In this document: piece after piece, positions 17,373-26,054 of the stretch
Layout of the letters: each line of letters starts with the position of its first letter
How positions within the stretch are numbered: the first letter of the stretch is position 1
Assembly: GCA_040880065.1 (NCBI GenBank)
Contig: JBBDJE010000024.1
Location: forward strand, 1 to 32,119
DNA: 32,119 nucleotides
Origin: Abyssibius sp040880065
Lineage (GTDB): Bacteria; Pseudomonadota; Alphaproteobacteria; Rhodobacterales; Rhodobacteraceae
Direction: 5' to 3'
The notes under the pieces: model-generated
What the model saw: the letters and a program-made list of their open reading frames with translations, nothing else
The model's database searches: none
What the model was told of the DNA's origin: nothing
Made by a program: the position numbers and the translations under genes

Positions 17373-19066
17373 CCATCCGGCTTTTGCTGCGCCAGATTTT
17401 GCCGGTGTTCGTGCCGGGCGACCAGCACCAATGGCAGCAGGCTGACCAGAATGACCAGAAGTGCTGCGGGGGCAGCCAGCGGCAAGTTTTCAAGGCTCGC
17501 CTGATTATAGACATGCGTGGCCAGCGTTTCAAAATTGAAGGGCCGCAGAATGAGCGTGGCTGGCAATTCCTTGACCACATCCACAAAAATCAACAAGGCA
17601 CCAACCTGAACCGAGCCTTTGATCAGCGGCAGATGCACCGCCCGCAGCACTTGGCCCGAATTGCGACCGAGCGAGCGGGCGGCCATGTCCATACTGGGGG
17701 TAACACGCCCCAAAGCGCCATCGACCGCGCCCTGCCCGATCGCGAAAAACCGCACCGTATAGGCAAAGACCAGCGCGGCGACCGAGCCGGTCAGAAGCAG
17801 CCCGAACCGCCCGCCGAATATCGCCTCCAACCCTCCAGCCAGCCAGTTATCTAGCGCGGCAAGTGGAAACAGCACACCAATCGCCAGCACAGCGCCGGGT
17901 GCCGCATAGCCCAGCGTAGCCACCGGCAAAAGCAGGCGCGGCAGGCGGTGGCGGCTCAGGCGCACGCCGTAAACCACAACCGTCGCAGCGGCGAGCACCA
18001 CAATCGCCGTCAGGCCGCCCAGCACCAGCGTGTGCAACGCGGCGCGCCACAATTCGGCATGCGTCCAAGCGGCAAAATGCGTCAGCCCCAGTTCCATCAG
18101 CACGCCCACGGGCAGCACAAAGCCCAGCAAAATGGGCAAAAGGCAGGCCAAGGCGGCAAAACCAGACCGCGCACCGCGCAGCCGTGTGGGCACATGCGGG
18201 GCGCGGCGGCTGTTCAGGCTATGATAGCGGCGCGAACGGCGGCTGAGTTTTTCGGTGCCCGCCAGCACCAGCACCAGCGCCAGAATAACACAAGCAATTT
18301 GCGCAGCACCCGCGGCATTATAGCTTTGCAGCCATGTGGTAAAAATGCCGGTGGTCAACGTTTGCACGGCAAAGTAGTTGACCGTGCCAAAATCGGCCAG
18401 CGTTTCCATCATCGCAATCGCCATGCCTGCGGCAATCGCCGGTCGTGCCAGCGGCAGGGCCACGCGCCAAAACACCATACGCGGCCCGCAGCCCAAGGCG
18501 CGCGCCACCTCGTTCAAACTGGCCGATTGTTCGCGCAGGGCCGCGCGGGTCAGCAAGTAAACATAGGGGTAAAGCGCCAACGTCAGAACAAAGGCCGCCG
18601 ACCACAGGCTGCGGATTTCAAAAAACCAGTAATCCTTTGCCGATTGCCAGCCAAACAGGTTGCGCAAACCGGTTTGCACCGGCCCAGCATATTCCAGAAA
18701 ATCAACCAGCGCATAGGCGCCGATATAGGCCGGCAGTGCCAGCGGGGCCAAAAGCGCCCATTGCAGCCAGCGCTTGCCGGTAAAGTCATACATCACCACC
18801 AGCCATGCCGCGCCCGCGCCCAAAAGCCCGGTGCCAAGCCCGACCAGCCCCATCAGCAGCAGCGAGTTCATCAGATAACGCGGCAAAACCGTGCTGCTCA
18901 GATGCGCCCAAACCGGGTCGCCGGGGGTAGCGGCAATCCAGATCACGGCGACAATCGGCGCCAGCACCAAAGCCGCCACAACCAGCGCCCAGACCGACCA
19001 TATATCGGGCCGCGCGCGGCGGCTGCGCTTTGGCTTCGGCAATACCTGAGTTACTTGGTCAACCAT
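17369..19066 (-). CDS. Iron(III)-type ABC transporter permease, fused two-domain (FbpB/SfuB-like)
   Basis: The product is a 565-residue inner-membrane protein made of two fused permease halves with about 12 hydrophobic segments. Each half carries the cytoplasmic EAA-type loop that docks the ATPase. The first is at about 182-215 (SLNEVARALGCGPRMVFWRV then LPLARPAIAAG). The second is at about 458-487 (MDMAARSLGRNSGQVLRAVHLPLIKG). The length and duplicated layout fit FbpB/SfuB ferric-iron permeases; a thiamine-type transporter of similar build is less likely. Neither a binding protein nor an ATPase gene is adjacent, so its partners must be elsewhere. Start ATG follows an AGGCGGT-like site. The stop shares CTAG with the convergent operon, leaving no room for a terminator between them. 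Confidence 0.9.
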   Translation of the reverse strand: MVDQVTQVLPKPKRSRRARPDIWSVWALVVAALVLAPIVAVIWIAATPGDPVWAHLSSTVLPRYLMNSLLLMGLVGLGTGLLGAGAAWLVVMYDFTGKRWLQWALLAPLALPAYIGAYALVDFLEYAGPVQTGLRNLFGWQSAKDYWFFEIRSLWSAAFVLTLALYPYVYLLTRAALREQSASLNEVARALGCGPRMVFWRVALPLARPAIAAGMAIAMMETLADFGTVNYFAVQTLTTGIFTTWLQSYNAAGAAQIACVILALVLVLAGTEKLSRRSRRYHSLNSRRAPHVPTRLRGARSGFAALACLLPILLGFVLPVGVLMELGLTHFAAWTHAELWRAALHTLVLGGLTAIVVLAAATVVVYGVRLSRHRLPRLLLPVATLGYAAPGAVLAIGVLFPLAALDNWLAGGLEAIFGGRFGLLLTGSVAALVFAYTVRFFAIGQGAVDGALGRVTPSMDMAARSLGRNSGQVLRAVHLPLIKGSVQVGALLIFVDVVKELPATLILRPFNFETLATHVYNQASLENLPLAAPAALLVILVSLLPLVLVARHEHRQNLAQQKPDG

Positions 19067-19159
19067 ACCGCCTGCTTAGGCGCAAGACGCGGCCAAGTCC
19101 AGCCTCTGGCGCGCAAAAAACCGGGTGCAACCCCCGCCAAATCGGCTAATCTATCTTCT

Positions 19160-19894
19160 ATGCCACTGCCCAATCTCATTCTTGCTGGCACGCAAAAAGC
19201 CGGCACCACATGGTTGCACCGCTGCCTTGGGGCCTCGGCGCATGTTTATGCCGCCAAAACCAAAGAGCTGAACCACTTCAACAAGGCCGATTTTGCCAGC
19301 CGCAGCGAGAGCTATTTCGCGCATTTTCCCGCACAGGACGGCGCGCAATACTACCTTGAATCCACCCCGCACTATTTTCAAATTCTGGCGGGCAAGGTGA
19401 ATGTTGCTGAAAACATCCGCACCTGTTTGGGCGATATCAAAATTCTGCTGATGTTCCGCGATCCGGTGGCGCGCTACGAATCTGCCTATATCCACCATAT
19501 GATGAAAAAACGCTTCGACTTCACGCCCGAAATCAGCCGTTTTTGCAACGATATCAAAATGCTGGAGCTTGGCCATTATGCCGATATCCTGCGCCACTGG
19601 CAGGGGTATTTCAGCCAAATCGGCGTATTTTTTTATGATGACCTTCTGGCCGACGCTAACACGCTCATCGCCCGCGTGATGGCGTTTTTGGAACTGGAAA
19701 ACGATATCCCGCAACGCCAGATCAACTTTATCGCCAATGCCCGCGCCAACAAAGCCCGCCACCATTTTCCGCAGGGCGCACCCTTGCCTGAAATGACGCC
19801 CGAGCTGCGCGCAAAACTGGCCGCCTATTACCGCCCCCATATCAACGAATTCGCCGTGCTTACCGGGCGCGACCTGTCGCATTGGTGTGCCTAG
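19160..19894 (+). CDS. Sulfotransferase-domain protein
   Basis: The product is a 244-residue protein with PAPS-dependent sulfotransferase signatures. The 5'-phosphosulfate loop is AGTQKAGTTWLH (residues about 9-20, Lys and the GTT core visible). The 3'-phosphate motif is MFRDPVARYESAY (about 97-109). A conserved-looking E-STPHYF segment lies near 72-78. It would move a sulfate group onto a hydroxyl of a carbohydrate or small molecule; the acceptor cannot be told. The start at 19160 places the P-loop in its usual position at the very N-terminus. No clear Shine-Dalgarno precedes it. It is divergent from the permease (93 bp between starts) and convergent with ccoS, sharing a CTAG stop. Confidence 0.88.
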   Translation: MPLPNLILAGTQKAGTTWLHRCLGASAHVYAAKTKELNHFNKADFASRSESYFAHFPAQDGAQYYLESTPHYFQILAGKVNVAENIRTCLGDIKILLMFRDPVARYESAYIHHMMKKRFDFTPEISRFCNDIKMLELGHYADILRHWQGYFSQIGVFFYDDLLADANTLIARVMAFLELENDIPQRQINFIANARANKARHHFPQGAPLPEMTPELRAKLAAYYRPHINEFAVLTGRDLSHWCA

Positions 19895-20046
19895 CGCGGT
19901 GCATCGTCATAGCGGTCTGAAAGGATGCGCTCGGCCTGACCGTCGGGGTCATCGTATTGGGCGTTGCGCAACGACCAGAAGAACGCCACAAGCCCCAGCA
20001 ACCCAAGGCCAAGCGACACCGGAATCAGAATGGCAAGGATGGTCAT
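19891..20046 (-). CDS. ccoS: cbb3 oxidase assembly protein CcoS
   Basis: The product is 51 residues. One N-terminal membrane helix (about 3-24) is followed by FWSLRNAQYDDPDGQAERIL, the conserved CcoS signature. CcoS is needed for cofactor insertion into cbb3 oxidase in Rhodobacter. The ATG lies in ATGA shared with the ccoI stop (20043-20046), and the length is normal for the family. The stop is in CTAG shared with the sulfotransferase gene. Confidence 0.93.
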   Translation of the reverse strand: MTILAILIPVSLGLGLLGLVAFFWSLRNAQYDDPDGQAERILSDRYDDAPR

Positions 20047-22265
20047 TTGACACGTCTCCCCAGGCGCATTGCGTTCAATGATACTACGATGGACGAGCCC
20101 GACATGGCAATGGCCGCGATCAGCGGGGTCACATATCCGGCAAACGCGATCGGCACGGTGATGATGTTGTAGCCAAAGGCCATGGCAAAATTTTCCAGCA
20201 CGCGGCGGCGGGCGCGGCGCGCCAGATTCCAACTGTCGACAACGCGGCCGAGCCGGCCACCGGTCAGGATCATGTCGGCGGCGCTGCGGCTGGCGTCAAC
20301 CGCGCTGGCGGGCGAAATCGAAACATGCGCCGAGGCCAGCGCAGCCGTGTCGTTCAGCCCGTCGCCGACCATCAACACTTTGTGCCCACTGGCCGCCAGC
20401 GATTGCAGATATTCAACCTTGCCCGCCGGCGTTGCGCGCGCCACCCATGTTTTTATGCCCAGCCGGTCGGCCATGCGCGCCACCGGCCCCTCGGCATCGC
20501 CCGAAAGAAGGCTCACACCCAGCCCCGCCGCGCGCAGCCGCGCCACGGTGTCGGCGGCATCGGCGCGGGCGTCATCCTCGAATACCAGTTCAATGGCGGG
20601 GTTCTGGCCAAGCCGCAGCCATGCCGTTGTTCGCGCGCCGCCATCGCCATCGGCGCCAACCCATTCGGCCCGGCCAAGCCGCGCCTCTTGCCCGCCCAAA
20701 AGCCCAAGCGTGCCAAAGCCGGGGTGTTCGGCAATATCGCTCAGCCGCACGGGGGCAATGCCGCGTTGCTGCGCGGCAAGGGCAATGGCCTGCGACAGCG
20801 GGTGCGCGCTGCCTTCGGCCAGCGCCATGGCCAGCGCCATGTGTTCATCCGACAGGGTTTGCGCATTGCTCAGCACGGGCCGGCCTGTGGTCAGCGTGCC
20901 GGTCTTGTCAAAAACCACATGGTCAATCTCGGCAAGCCGCTCCAACGCCGTGCCATCTTTCAGCAGCACCCCGAGCTTGAACAGCCGCCCCGATGCGGCT
21001 GTCAGAACCGCAGGCACCGCCAGCCCCAGCGCGCAGGGGCAGGTGATGATCAGAACAGCCGCAGCAATGTTGATGGCCATGCGCCAGTCACCGCCCAGCA
21101 GGCCCCACATCAACAACGCGGCCAGCGCCAGAATGTTGACAATATGGCTGTAATACCAGCTCGCCCGGCTGGCAAGGTTGGCATAGCGGTTGCGGCTGGC
21201 CTCTGCCGCCTCGACAAGGCGGGCGATCTGGCGCAGCAGGGTCTCTTCGCCCAAGGTTTCGGCGCGCATGGTCAGCGGGCCGGAAAGGTTCAGCATTCCG
21301 GCGCGCAGTTGTGCACCTGGGCCAACCGCCTCGGGCATGGTTTCACCGGTCAGCATCTGCGGGTCAATCTCGCTGGAGCCGGTCACGACAACCCCGTCAG
21401 CCGGAATGCGCCCGCCCGGTGCCACCGCCAGCAGATCACCGGCGCGCAACGCGTCAAGCACAACCTGTTCGCGCGCACCATCCGGGCCGATCCGCACGGC
21501 CATCTGCACCTCCAGCGCGGCCAGTTCGGCGGCCGCCGAGCGCGCGGCGGCGCGGGTGCGGTGCGCCAGATAGCGGCCTATCAGCAAAAAGAAGGTCAGC
21601 ATCAGGGCGGCATCGAAAAACGCATGCGCACCCGATTGCGCGGTTTCCCAGATGCTGACCCCCAAGGCCAGCAAAATGGCGGTAGAGATCGGCACATCCA
21701 TATCCAGCCGCCGCGCCAGCAAGGCACGGGTGGCATTGGCAAAAAACGGCATGGCGGCAAAGCCCGTGGCCGGCAGGGCGATCACTGCGGAAATCCAGTG
21801 CATCAGGTCACGCGTGGCATCGGTCGCCCCCGACCAGACCGAGACCGAAAGCAGCATGACATTCATCAGCGCAAAACCGGAAACGGCGATGCGCGCCAGC
21901 AAATCGCGCCCCTCGCTATCCTGCTGGGTGGCGGCCAGCGCGGCGCTGTCCAGCGGTTGTGCCGGATAGCCCAGCGCCGACAGCCGTTGCAGCGCCATGT
22001 CTTGCATGCCCGGCACATCCGCCGCGCTGAGCGAAACGCGCTTCAGCGTCAGGTTGACCCGCGCGCCCGCCACCCCGTCAAGGCTGGCCAGCCCGTCTTC
22101 CACCCGCGTGATGCAGGCCGCACAATGCACCCCCGGCAGCGCAAATTCAAAGCGGCGCAGCGGCGCTTCAACCTTCGCGCTATCGCCAACCGCACGCGCC
22201 CAGTCGGGCAGCGGCATGCAGGCGGGGCAGACGGCAGGTGCGGCGGGGCGGGCGGCTTGGTTCAT
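20043..22265 (-). CDS. ccoI: Copper-translocating P1B-type ATPase CcoI/FixI
   Basis: The product is 740 residues from the ATG at 22265, which shares one base with the ccoH stop. A longer frame to 22340 would overlap ccoH. An N-terminal CPAC (13-16) precedes a heavy-metal domain with GVHCAAC (CxxC at 48-51). The actuator has TGE (306-308). The ion-path motif CPC is at 409-411, and the phosphorylation site DKTGT at 453-457. The nucleotide-domain HP is in SAHPL (486-490), and the hinge is GDGLND (634-639). It exports or delivers copper used to build the CuB centre of cbb3 oxidase rather than acting mainly in detoxification. Position in ccoGHIS supports CcoI over CopA. Confidence 0.96.
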   Translation of the reverse strand: MNQAARPAAPAVCPACMPLPDWARAVGDSAKVEAPLRRFEFALPGVHCAACITRVEDGLASLDGVAGARVNLTLKRVSLSAADVPGMQDMALQRLSALGYPAQPLDSAALAATQQDSEGRDLLARIAVSGFALMNVMLLSVSVWSGATDATRDLMHWISAVIALPATGFAAMPFFANATRALLARRLDMDVPISTAILLALGVSIWETAQSGAHAFFDAALMLTFFLLIGRYLAHRTRAAARSAAAELAALEVQMAVRIGPDGAREQVVLDALRAGDLLAVAPGGRIPADGVVVTGSSEIDPQMLTGETMPEAVGPGAQLRAGMLNLSGPLTMRAETLGEETLLRQIARLVEAAEASRNRYANLASRASWYYSHIVNILALAALLMWGLLGGDWRMAINIAAAVLIITCPCALGLAVPAVLTAASGRLFKLGVLLKDGTALERLAEIDHVVFDKTGTLTTGRPVLSNAQTLSDEHMALAMALAEGSAHPLSQAIALAAQQRGIAPVRLSDIAEHPGFGTLGLLGGQEARLGRAEWVGADGDGGARTTAWLRLGQNPAIELVFEDDARADAADTVARLRAAGLGVSLLSGDAEGPVARMADRLGIKTWVARATPAGKVEYLQSLAASGHKVLMVGDGLNDTAALASAHVSISPASAVDASRSAADMILTGGRLGRVVDSWNLARRARRRVLENFAMAFGYNIITVPIAFAGYVTPLIAAIAMSGSSIVVSLNAMRLGRRVK

Positions 22266-22735
22266 CAGCGCACCATAATCTCCAGTCGGCTGGAATAGTC
22301 GGTGCCATCGGCCGCCGTTGCATTGATAAACAACCGCCACGGGCCGCGGGCCAGCAGCACAGGCGCATAAAGCCCTTCGCCATCGGGTGCGAAACTCAAC
22401 ACCTGGTCATGCGCGGCATTCGTAGGGTGGCCGACGCGCGCAACAATGCTTGTCGGCGCGACCAGCGCGCCACTCTCATCACGAATGACCAGTCGCACGC
22501 CACCGGGGGCAAGTGCGGCGGAAACATCCCAGCCCAATGCGCGCTGAGCACGCGCGCGGGCGTCAAACTCCTGACTGGCCACGTAGGAATTTGCCACTTC
22601 CAGCCCCGGAAAGGTGCGCACCGCCGAATATGCCATAAACACGTTCACCACGATGATCACACCAAAAAAAGCCACCGCTATGGCCAGCACCTTTCGCCCT
22701 GTCAAAGGCTTGCCTGTGGCGCGCTCGACACTCAT
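22265..22735 (-). CDS. ccoH: cbb3 oxidase assembly protein CcoH/FixH
   Basis: The product is 156 residues. A single N-terminal membrane helix (about 16-36, VLAIAVAFFGVIIVVNVFMA) is followed by a periplasmic FixH-type domain with the family pattern TFPGLEVANSYVASQEFD. In the Rhodobacter system CcoH stays attached to the oxidase and aids its stability and assembly. The start lies in ATGA shared with the ccoG stop (22732-22735), and the end overlaps ccoI by one base. Confidence 0.94.
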   Translation of the reverse strand: MSVERATGKPLTGRKVLAIAVAFFGVIIVVNVFMAYSAVRTFPGLEVANSYVASQEFDARARAQRALGWDVSAALAPGGVRLVIRDESGALVAPTSIVARVGHPTNAAHDQVLSFAPDGEGLYAPVLLARGPWRLFINATAADGTDYSSRLEIMVR

Positions 22736-24159
22736 TGCACTCTCCCGTTAAAGGCCGAATCGGCATAGGCCCGATCGCCGCTTTGCACATCTTCAATCCA
22801 TAGCCGCAGCGGGGTGCGCCCGGCACTTGCCGCCGCATCCTGCGGGCGCGCGGTAATGTAAACCCGCTGGTTATAGGTGCTATCGGCAGGCACTATCACG
22901 CTCAGCCCGTCACTGCCCTCGATCGACAATTGCAGCACATCATCGGTCGTTATGGAAATATGAAACTCCCGCGCATCACCATGCTTGTTTTTCAGCCGCA
23001 CATCATAGGCATTGCGCACCGCGCCATCCGACATGACAACCGACACCGGATTGCGGATTTGCGCGACCGAAACATCAATATCGGCCCGAATGAACAACGC
23101 CACCAGCAGCCCCAGCCCGATCGACCCCCAGATAAGCGTATAGGCCAGCGTGCGGGGCCTGAAAATATGCTTCCAAATCTTGCGCGGCGGCTTGCCTGCG
23201 CGTTCCGCCACCTCATCGGTGGCGGCCAGATAGCCGATCAGCCCGCGCGGTTTGTCGATCCGGTCCATCACCTCGTCGCAGGCATCAATGCAGAGCGCGC
23301 AGGTGATGCATTCCATTTGCTGGCCGTCACGAATATCAATGCCCATCGGGCAAACATTCACGCAGGCCATGCAGTCAATGCAATCACCCTGCCCGTCCTG
23401 GCCGATGGTGCGCAGCTTGCCGCGCGGCTCGCCCCGCCAGTCACGATAGGCGACGGTCAGCGTGTCCTCGTCCATCATCGCGGCCTGAATGCGCGGCCAT
23501 GGACAGGCGTAAATGCAAATCTGCTCGCGGAAAAATCCGCCGAAAAAGAAGGTCGTCGCCGTCAGCAGCGCGACCGAGATATAGGCCACCGATGCCGCCT
23601 GCCCGGTCAGCATTTCGGCCAGCAGCGTCGGTGCATCGGCAAAGTAAAACACCCAAGCCCCGCCCGTGGCTATGGCAATTGCCAGCCAGACGGCCCATTT
23701 ACTCAGCCGCAGCCGCCATTTGTGCAGGCTCCACTTGTCGTTCCACAGGCGCACGCGGGCGTTGCGGTCGCCCTCGATCCAGCGTTCCACCAGAATGAAC
23801 AGGTCGGTCCACACGGTTTGCGGGCAGGCATAGCCGCACCACACACGCCCCAGCGCCGAGGTGAACAAAAACAGCCCCAGCCCCGCCATGATCAGCAATC
23901 CGGCGATGAAATAAAATTCATGCGGCCAGATCTCGATCCAGAACATGAAGAACCGCCGACTGGCAAGATCGACCAGCACGGCCTGGTCGGGCAGGTTCGG
24001 CCCGCGATCCCAGCGCAGCCACGGTGTGATATAGTAGATCGCCAGCGTCACGCCCATGATCCACCATTTCAGGTTTCGAAACGGCCCCTTTACCCGCTTT
24101 GGGAAAATTGGCTCATGCTTGGCATAAAGCTGTGGTTCCGGTGTTTCGATCTGGCTCAC
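22732..24159 (-). CDS. ccoG: Iron-sulfur membrane protein CcoG/RdxA/FixG
   Basis: The product is 475 residues with about five membrane helices. The first cysteine motif lies after the N-terminal helices (WCGYACPQT). Two 4Fe-4S clusters are predicted from CIDCMACVNVCP and CITCALCIDACD. The C-terminal domain after the last helix is Ig-like, as in FixG. Known members reduce Cu(II) to Cu(I) for cbb3 assembly. The start is GTG at 24159, preceded by an AGGACA site. It is separated from ccoP by about 128 bp containing a terminator, so it likely has its own promoter. It heads ccoGHIS, in which every gene overlaps the next. Confidence 0.96.
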   Translation of the reverse strand: MSQIETPEPQLYAKHEPIFPKRVKGPFRNLKWWIMGVTLAIYYITPWLRWDRGPNLPDQAVLVDLASRRFFMFWIEIWPHEFYFIAGLLIMAGLGLFLFTSALGRVWCGYACPQTVWTDLFILVERWIEGDRNARVRLWNDKWSLHKWRLRLSKWAVWLAIAIATGGAWVFYFADAPTLLAEMLTGQAASVAYISVALLTATTFFFGGFFREQICIYACPWPRIQAAMMDEDTLTVAYRDWRGEPRGKLRTIGQDGQGDCIDCMACVNVCPMGIDIRDGQQMECITCALCIDACDEVMDRIDKPRGLIGYLAATDEVAERAGKPPRKIWKHIFRPRTLAYTLIWGSIGLGLLVALFIRADIDVSVAQIRNPVSVVMSDGAVRNAYDVRLKNKHGDAREFHISITTDDVLQLSIEGSDGLSVIVPADSTYNQRVYITARPQDAAASAGRTPLRLWIEDVQSGDRAYADSAFNGRVQ

Positions 24160-24193
24160 GATCTTGTCCTGCCTTGTGTGTCGCGCTTCAACA

Positions 24194-24207
24194 TTGCATC
24201 AGTGCAA
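24194..24207. promoter_or_regulatory. Palindrome upstream of ccoG
   Basis: TTGCATCAGTGCAA, a perfect 5-bp inverted repeat around 4 nt, lies 35-48 nt before the ccoG GTG. It has the size of an FNR/CRP-type site but lacks the TTGAT half-sites, so it is not a standard FNR box. It could be a site for another dimeric regulator or overlap the ccoG promoter; this is speculative. Confidence 0.3.
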
Positions 24208-24212
24208 CATGT

Positions 24213-24243
24213 AAAAGCTCTGGCCGGGTTCCCCCGGCCAGAG
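24213..24243 (-). terminator. Rho-independent terminator after ccoNOQP
   Basis: On the minus strand an 11-bp GC-rich stem (CTCTGGCCGGG with CCCGGCCAGAG, 24218-24243, 4-nt loop) is followed by CTTTTAC. It lies about 45 nt past the ccoP stop. It would end or attenuate ccoNOQP transcription before ccoG. Confidence 0.75.
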
Positions 24244-24287
24244 AGTCGGCATGGCCGCAAATAGGCAACGGCCATGCAGGGGAACTA

Positions 24288-25148
24288 TTAACCACCGCCC
24301 AGCTGGTGAACAAACACGGTCACCTGCCGGATCTGCGCCTCGGTCAGGCGTGTCTGCCAGCTTGGCATCACGCCAAACCGGGCGTTGGTAATCGAGGTGG
24401 TAATGGCCTCGGGCGTGTTGCCCCACAGCCAGATCGCATCGGTCAGGTTCGGCGCACCCTGTTCACGGTCACCCATACCGGCATCGCCATGGCAGCTTGC
24501 GCAATTCTCGGCATAGAGCCCGGCACCCGTTACGGCCAGTGCGGCATCATGTTCTTGCCCTGCAATATGCAGCACATGCTGGGTCAGCGCACGAATTTCG
24601 TCGCGGCTTAGAAACTCGCCAAAGGCAGGCATTTGCGAGAACCGCGTATCGGGGTCGGCCTCGTCACGAATGCCGTGCTTCACGGTCAGGTAGATGGCGT
24701 TCAAATCGCCGCCCCAGAGCCAGTCGTCATCCAGCAGGTTCGGAAAGCCGGGCGCACCGCCCGCCCCCGCCCCATGGCACTGCGCACACACAGTGCGAAA
24801 CACCGCCGCCCCGCCCGCGCGGGCAAAATGGCCCACCTCGGCATCGCCGGCAATTTCGTCAAGCTCAAGCGAGACGATCCGCGCCTCAAGTGGCGCATTG
24901 GCTTCATTGGTCGCAGCAATGTCGGCGGCTACATCGGCACGGCTGGAATAGCCGAGCACACCCGGCGTTGCCTTGTTGATCAGCGGCCATGCCGGATAGG
25001 CAATGACGTAAAAGAACGCCCAGATAATGGTGGCATAAAAGGTCCACAGCCACCAGCGCGGCAACGGGTTGTTCAGCTCTTCAATCCCGTCCCATTCATG
25101 GCCGGTCGTGCCGATATCGGGTTTTTTCTCCGGTTTCTTGGCCATCAT
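24288..25148 (-). CDS. ccoP: cbb3 cytochrome oxidase subunit III, diheme cytochrome c CcoP
   Basis: The product is 286 residues. One N-terminal membrane helix (about 32-52, WWLWTFYATIIWAFFYVIA) anchors two periplasmic cytochrome c domains. Heme motifs are CAQCH (121-125) and CASCH (216-220), with downstream methionines in SQMPAF (171-176) and GVMPSW (259-264) as probable axial ligands. CcoP passes electrons from soluble cytochromes to CcoO and CcoN. The start lies in ATGA shared with ccoQ; a second ATG directly follows. Order ccoNOQP is as in Rhodobacter. Confidence 0.97.
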   Translation of the reverse strand: MMAKKPEKKPDIGTTGHEWDGIEELNNPLPRWWLWTFYATIIWAFFYVIAYPAWPLINKATPGVLGYSSRADVAADIAATNEANAPLEARIVSLELDEIAGDAEVGHFARAGGAAVFRTVCAQCHGAGAGGAPGFPNLLDDDWLWGGDLNAIYLTVKHGIRDEADPDTRFSQMPAFGEFLSRDEIRALTQHVLHIAGQEHDAALAVTGAGLYAENCASCHGDAGMGDREQGAPNLTDAIWLWGNTPEAITTSITNARFGVMPSWQTRLTEAQIRQVTVFVHQLGGG

Positions 25149-25306
25149 TCCTCTCCGATCTCATCATTGCGCAGCGGAATATTGGCACTGTCTTCATGTA
25201 TCTTGCGGCTGCCGGGGCGAAAGGCGAACAGCACGGCCCCGACAAAGACCACGAACAGGAAGACCAGCCCCCAGCTATCGGCCATCTCTCTTAGAAAGTT
25301 ATACAT
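25145..25306 (-). CDS. ccoQ: cbb3 cytochrome oxidase subunit CcoQ
   Basis: The product is 53 residues, read by eye between ccoO and ccoP: MYNFLREMADSWGLVFLFVV, then a continuation of the membrane helix to about residue 30 (through GAVLFAFRPGSRK), then a short acidic cytoplasmic tail. Size, single helix and position match CcoQ, which stabilises the oxidase. The stop overlaps the ccoP start in ATGA, and ccoO ends 12 nt upstream. An AGGAGGC-type ribosome site lies before the ATG. Confidence 0.92.
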   Translation of the reverse strand: MYNFLREMADSWGLVFLFVVFVGAVLFAFRPGSRKIHEDSANIPLRNDEIGEE

Positions 25307-25318
25307 AGCGGCCTCCTT

Positions 25319-26044
25319 TTAGCGGCTTGCATCGGGCTCGAAGGTCGAAAAATCGACCATCGTGCCAAGCACTTGCAAATAGGCGATCAGCGCGTCCATT
25401 TCGGTAATGGCGGGCGCGGTATCAAAGTTGCGCGCCACAGCGCCGGGGTAACGGCTTTGCAGTCCGTCAATGTCGCCAAACGGGTCGTGCTGGGTTACGA
25501 AATCCTGCGCGGCCATCTCGATCATTTCGGCAGTATAGGGCACGCCCACGCGGGCATTTGCCACCACAAGCCGGGTTACATCGGCTGGCTCCAGCACCGC
25601 ATCATCCAGCCATGTATAGCTTGGCATGATCGACCCTTCGACCTGCGCACGCGGGTTGCGCAAATGCGCGGCGTGCCATTCATCGGAATAGCGCCCGCCA
25701 ACGCGCGCAAGGTCTGGCCCCGTGCGTTTGGACCCCCATTGGAACGGATGGTCATACATCGATTCCGCCGCCAGCGAATAGTGGCCATAGCGCTCCACCT
25801 CGTCACGCATCGGGCGGATCATCTGGCTATGGCAGTTATAGCAGCCTTCACGAATGTAGATGCTGCGGCCGGTCAACTCCAGCGGGGTGTAGGGGCGCAC
25901 GCCCTCTACATCCTCGATGGTGTTTTCAAGGTAGAAGAGCGGCACGATCTCGACAACGCCACCCACGGCGACCACAACAAAGCTTAGCGCGAAAAGCAGC
26001 GAGGCGTTGCGTTCAACCGCCTTGTGTTTGTTCAAAAAACCCAT
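25319..26044 (-). CDS. ccoO: cbb3 cytochrome oxidase subunit II, monoheme cytochrome c CcoO
   Basis: The product is 241 residues. An N-terminal membrane anchor (about 15-38) is followed by a periplasmic cytochrome c domain with heme motif CYNCH (68-72) inside the typical YIREGCYNCHSQMIRPMRDE. Methionine MPSYTWL further on is the likely sixth ligand region. It relays electrons from CcoP to the CcoN heme-copper centre. It begins 10 nt after ccoN. Confidence 0.97.
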   Translation of the reverse strand: MGFLNKHKAVERNASLLFALSFVVVAVGGVVEIVPLFYLENTIEDVEGVRPYTPLELTGRSIYIREGCYNCHSQMIRPMRDEVERYGHYSLAAESMYDHPFQWGSKRTGPDLARVGGRYSDEWHAAHLRNPRAQVEGSIMPSYTWLDDAVLEPADVTRLVVANARVGVPYTAEMIEMAAQDFVTQHDPFGDIDGLQSRYPGAVARNFDTAPAITEMDALIAYLQVLGTMVDFSTFEPDASR

Positions 26045-26054
26045 TGTCCTGCTC

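Noticed and set aside
17948..19159. Extension of the sulfotransferase frame far upstream, opposite the permease
   Set aside because: The extension is a Gln/Arg/His-rich shadow of the permease gene; the sulfotransferase fold begins at the ATG at 19160.
20325..22298. 657-codon plus-strand frame opposite ccoI
   Set aside because: A shadow of the unmistakable P-type ATPase; Gln/Arg/His-rich product without domains.
22930..24264. 444-codon plus-strand frame opposite ccoG
   Set aside because: A shadow of ccoG with the same skewed composition.
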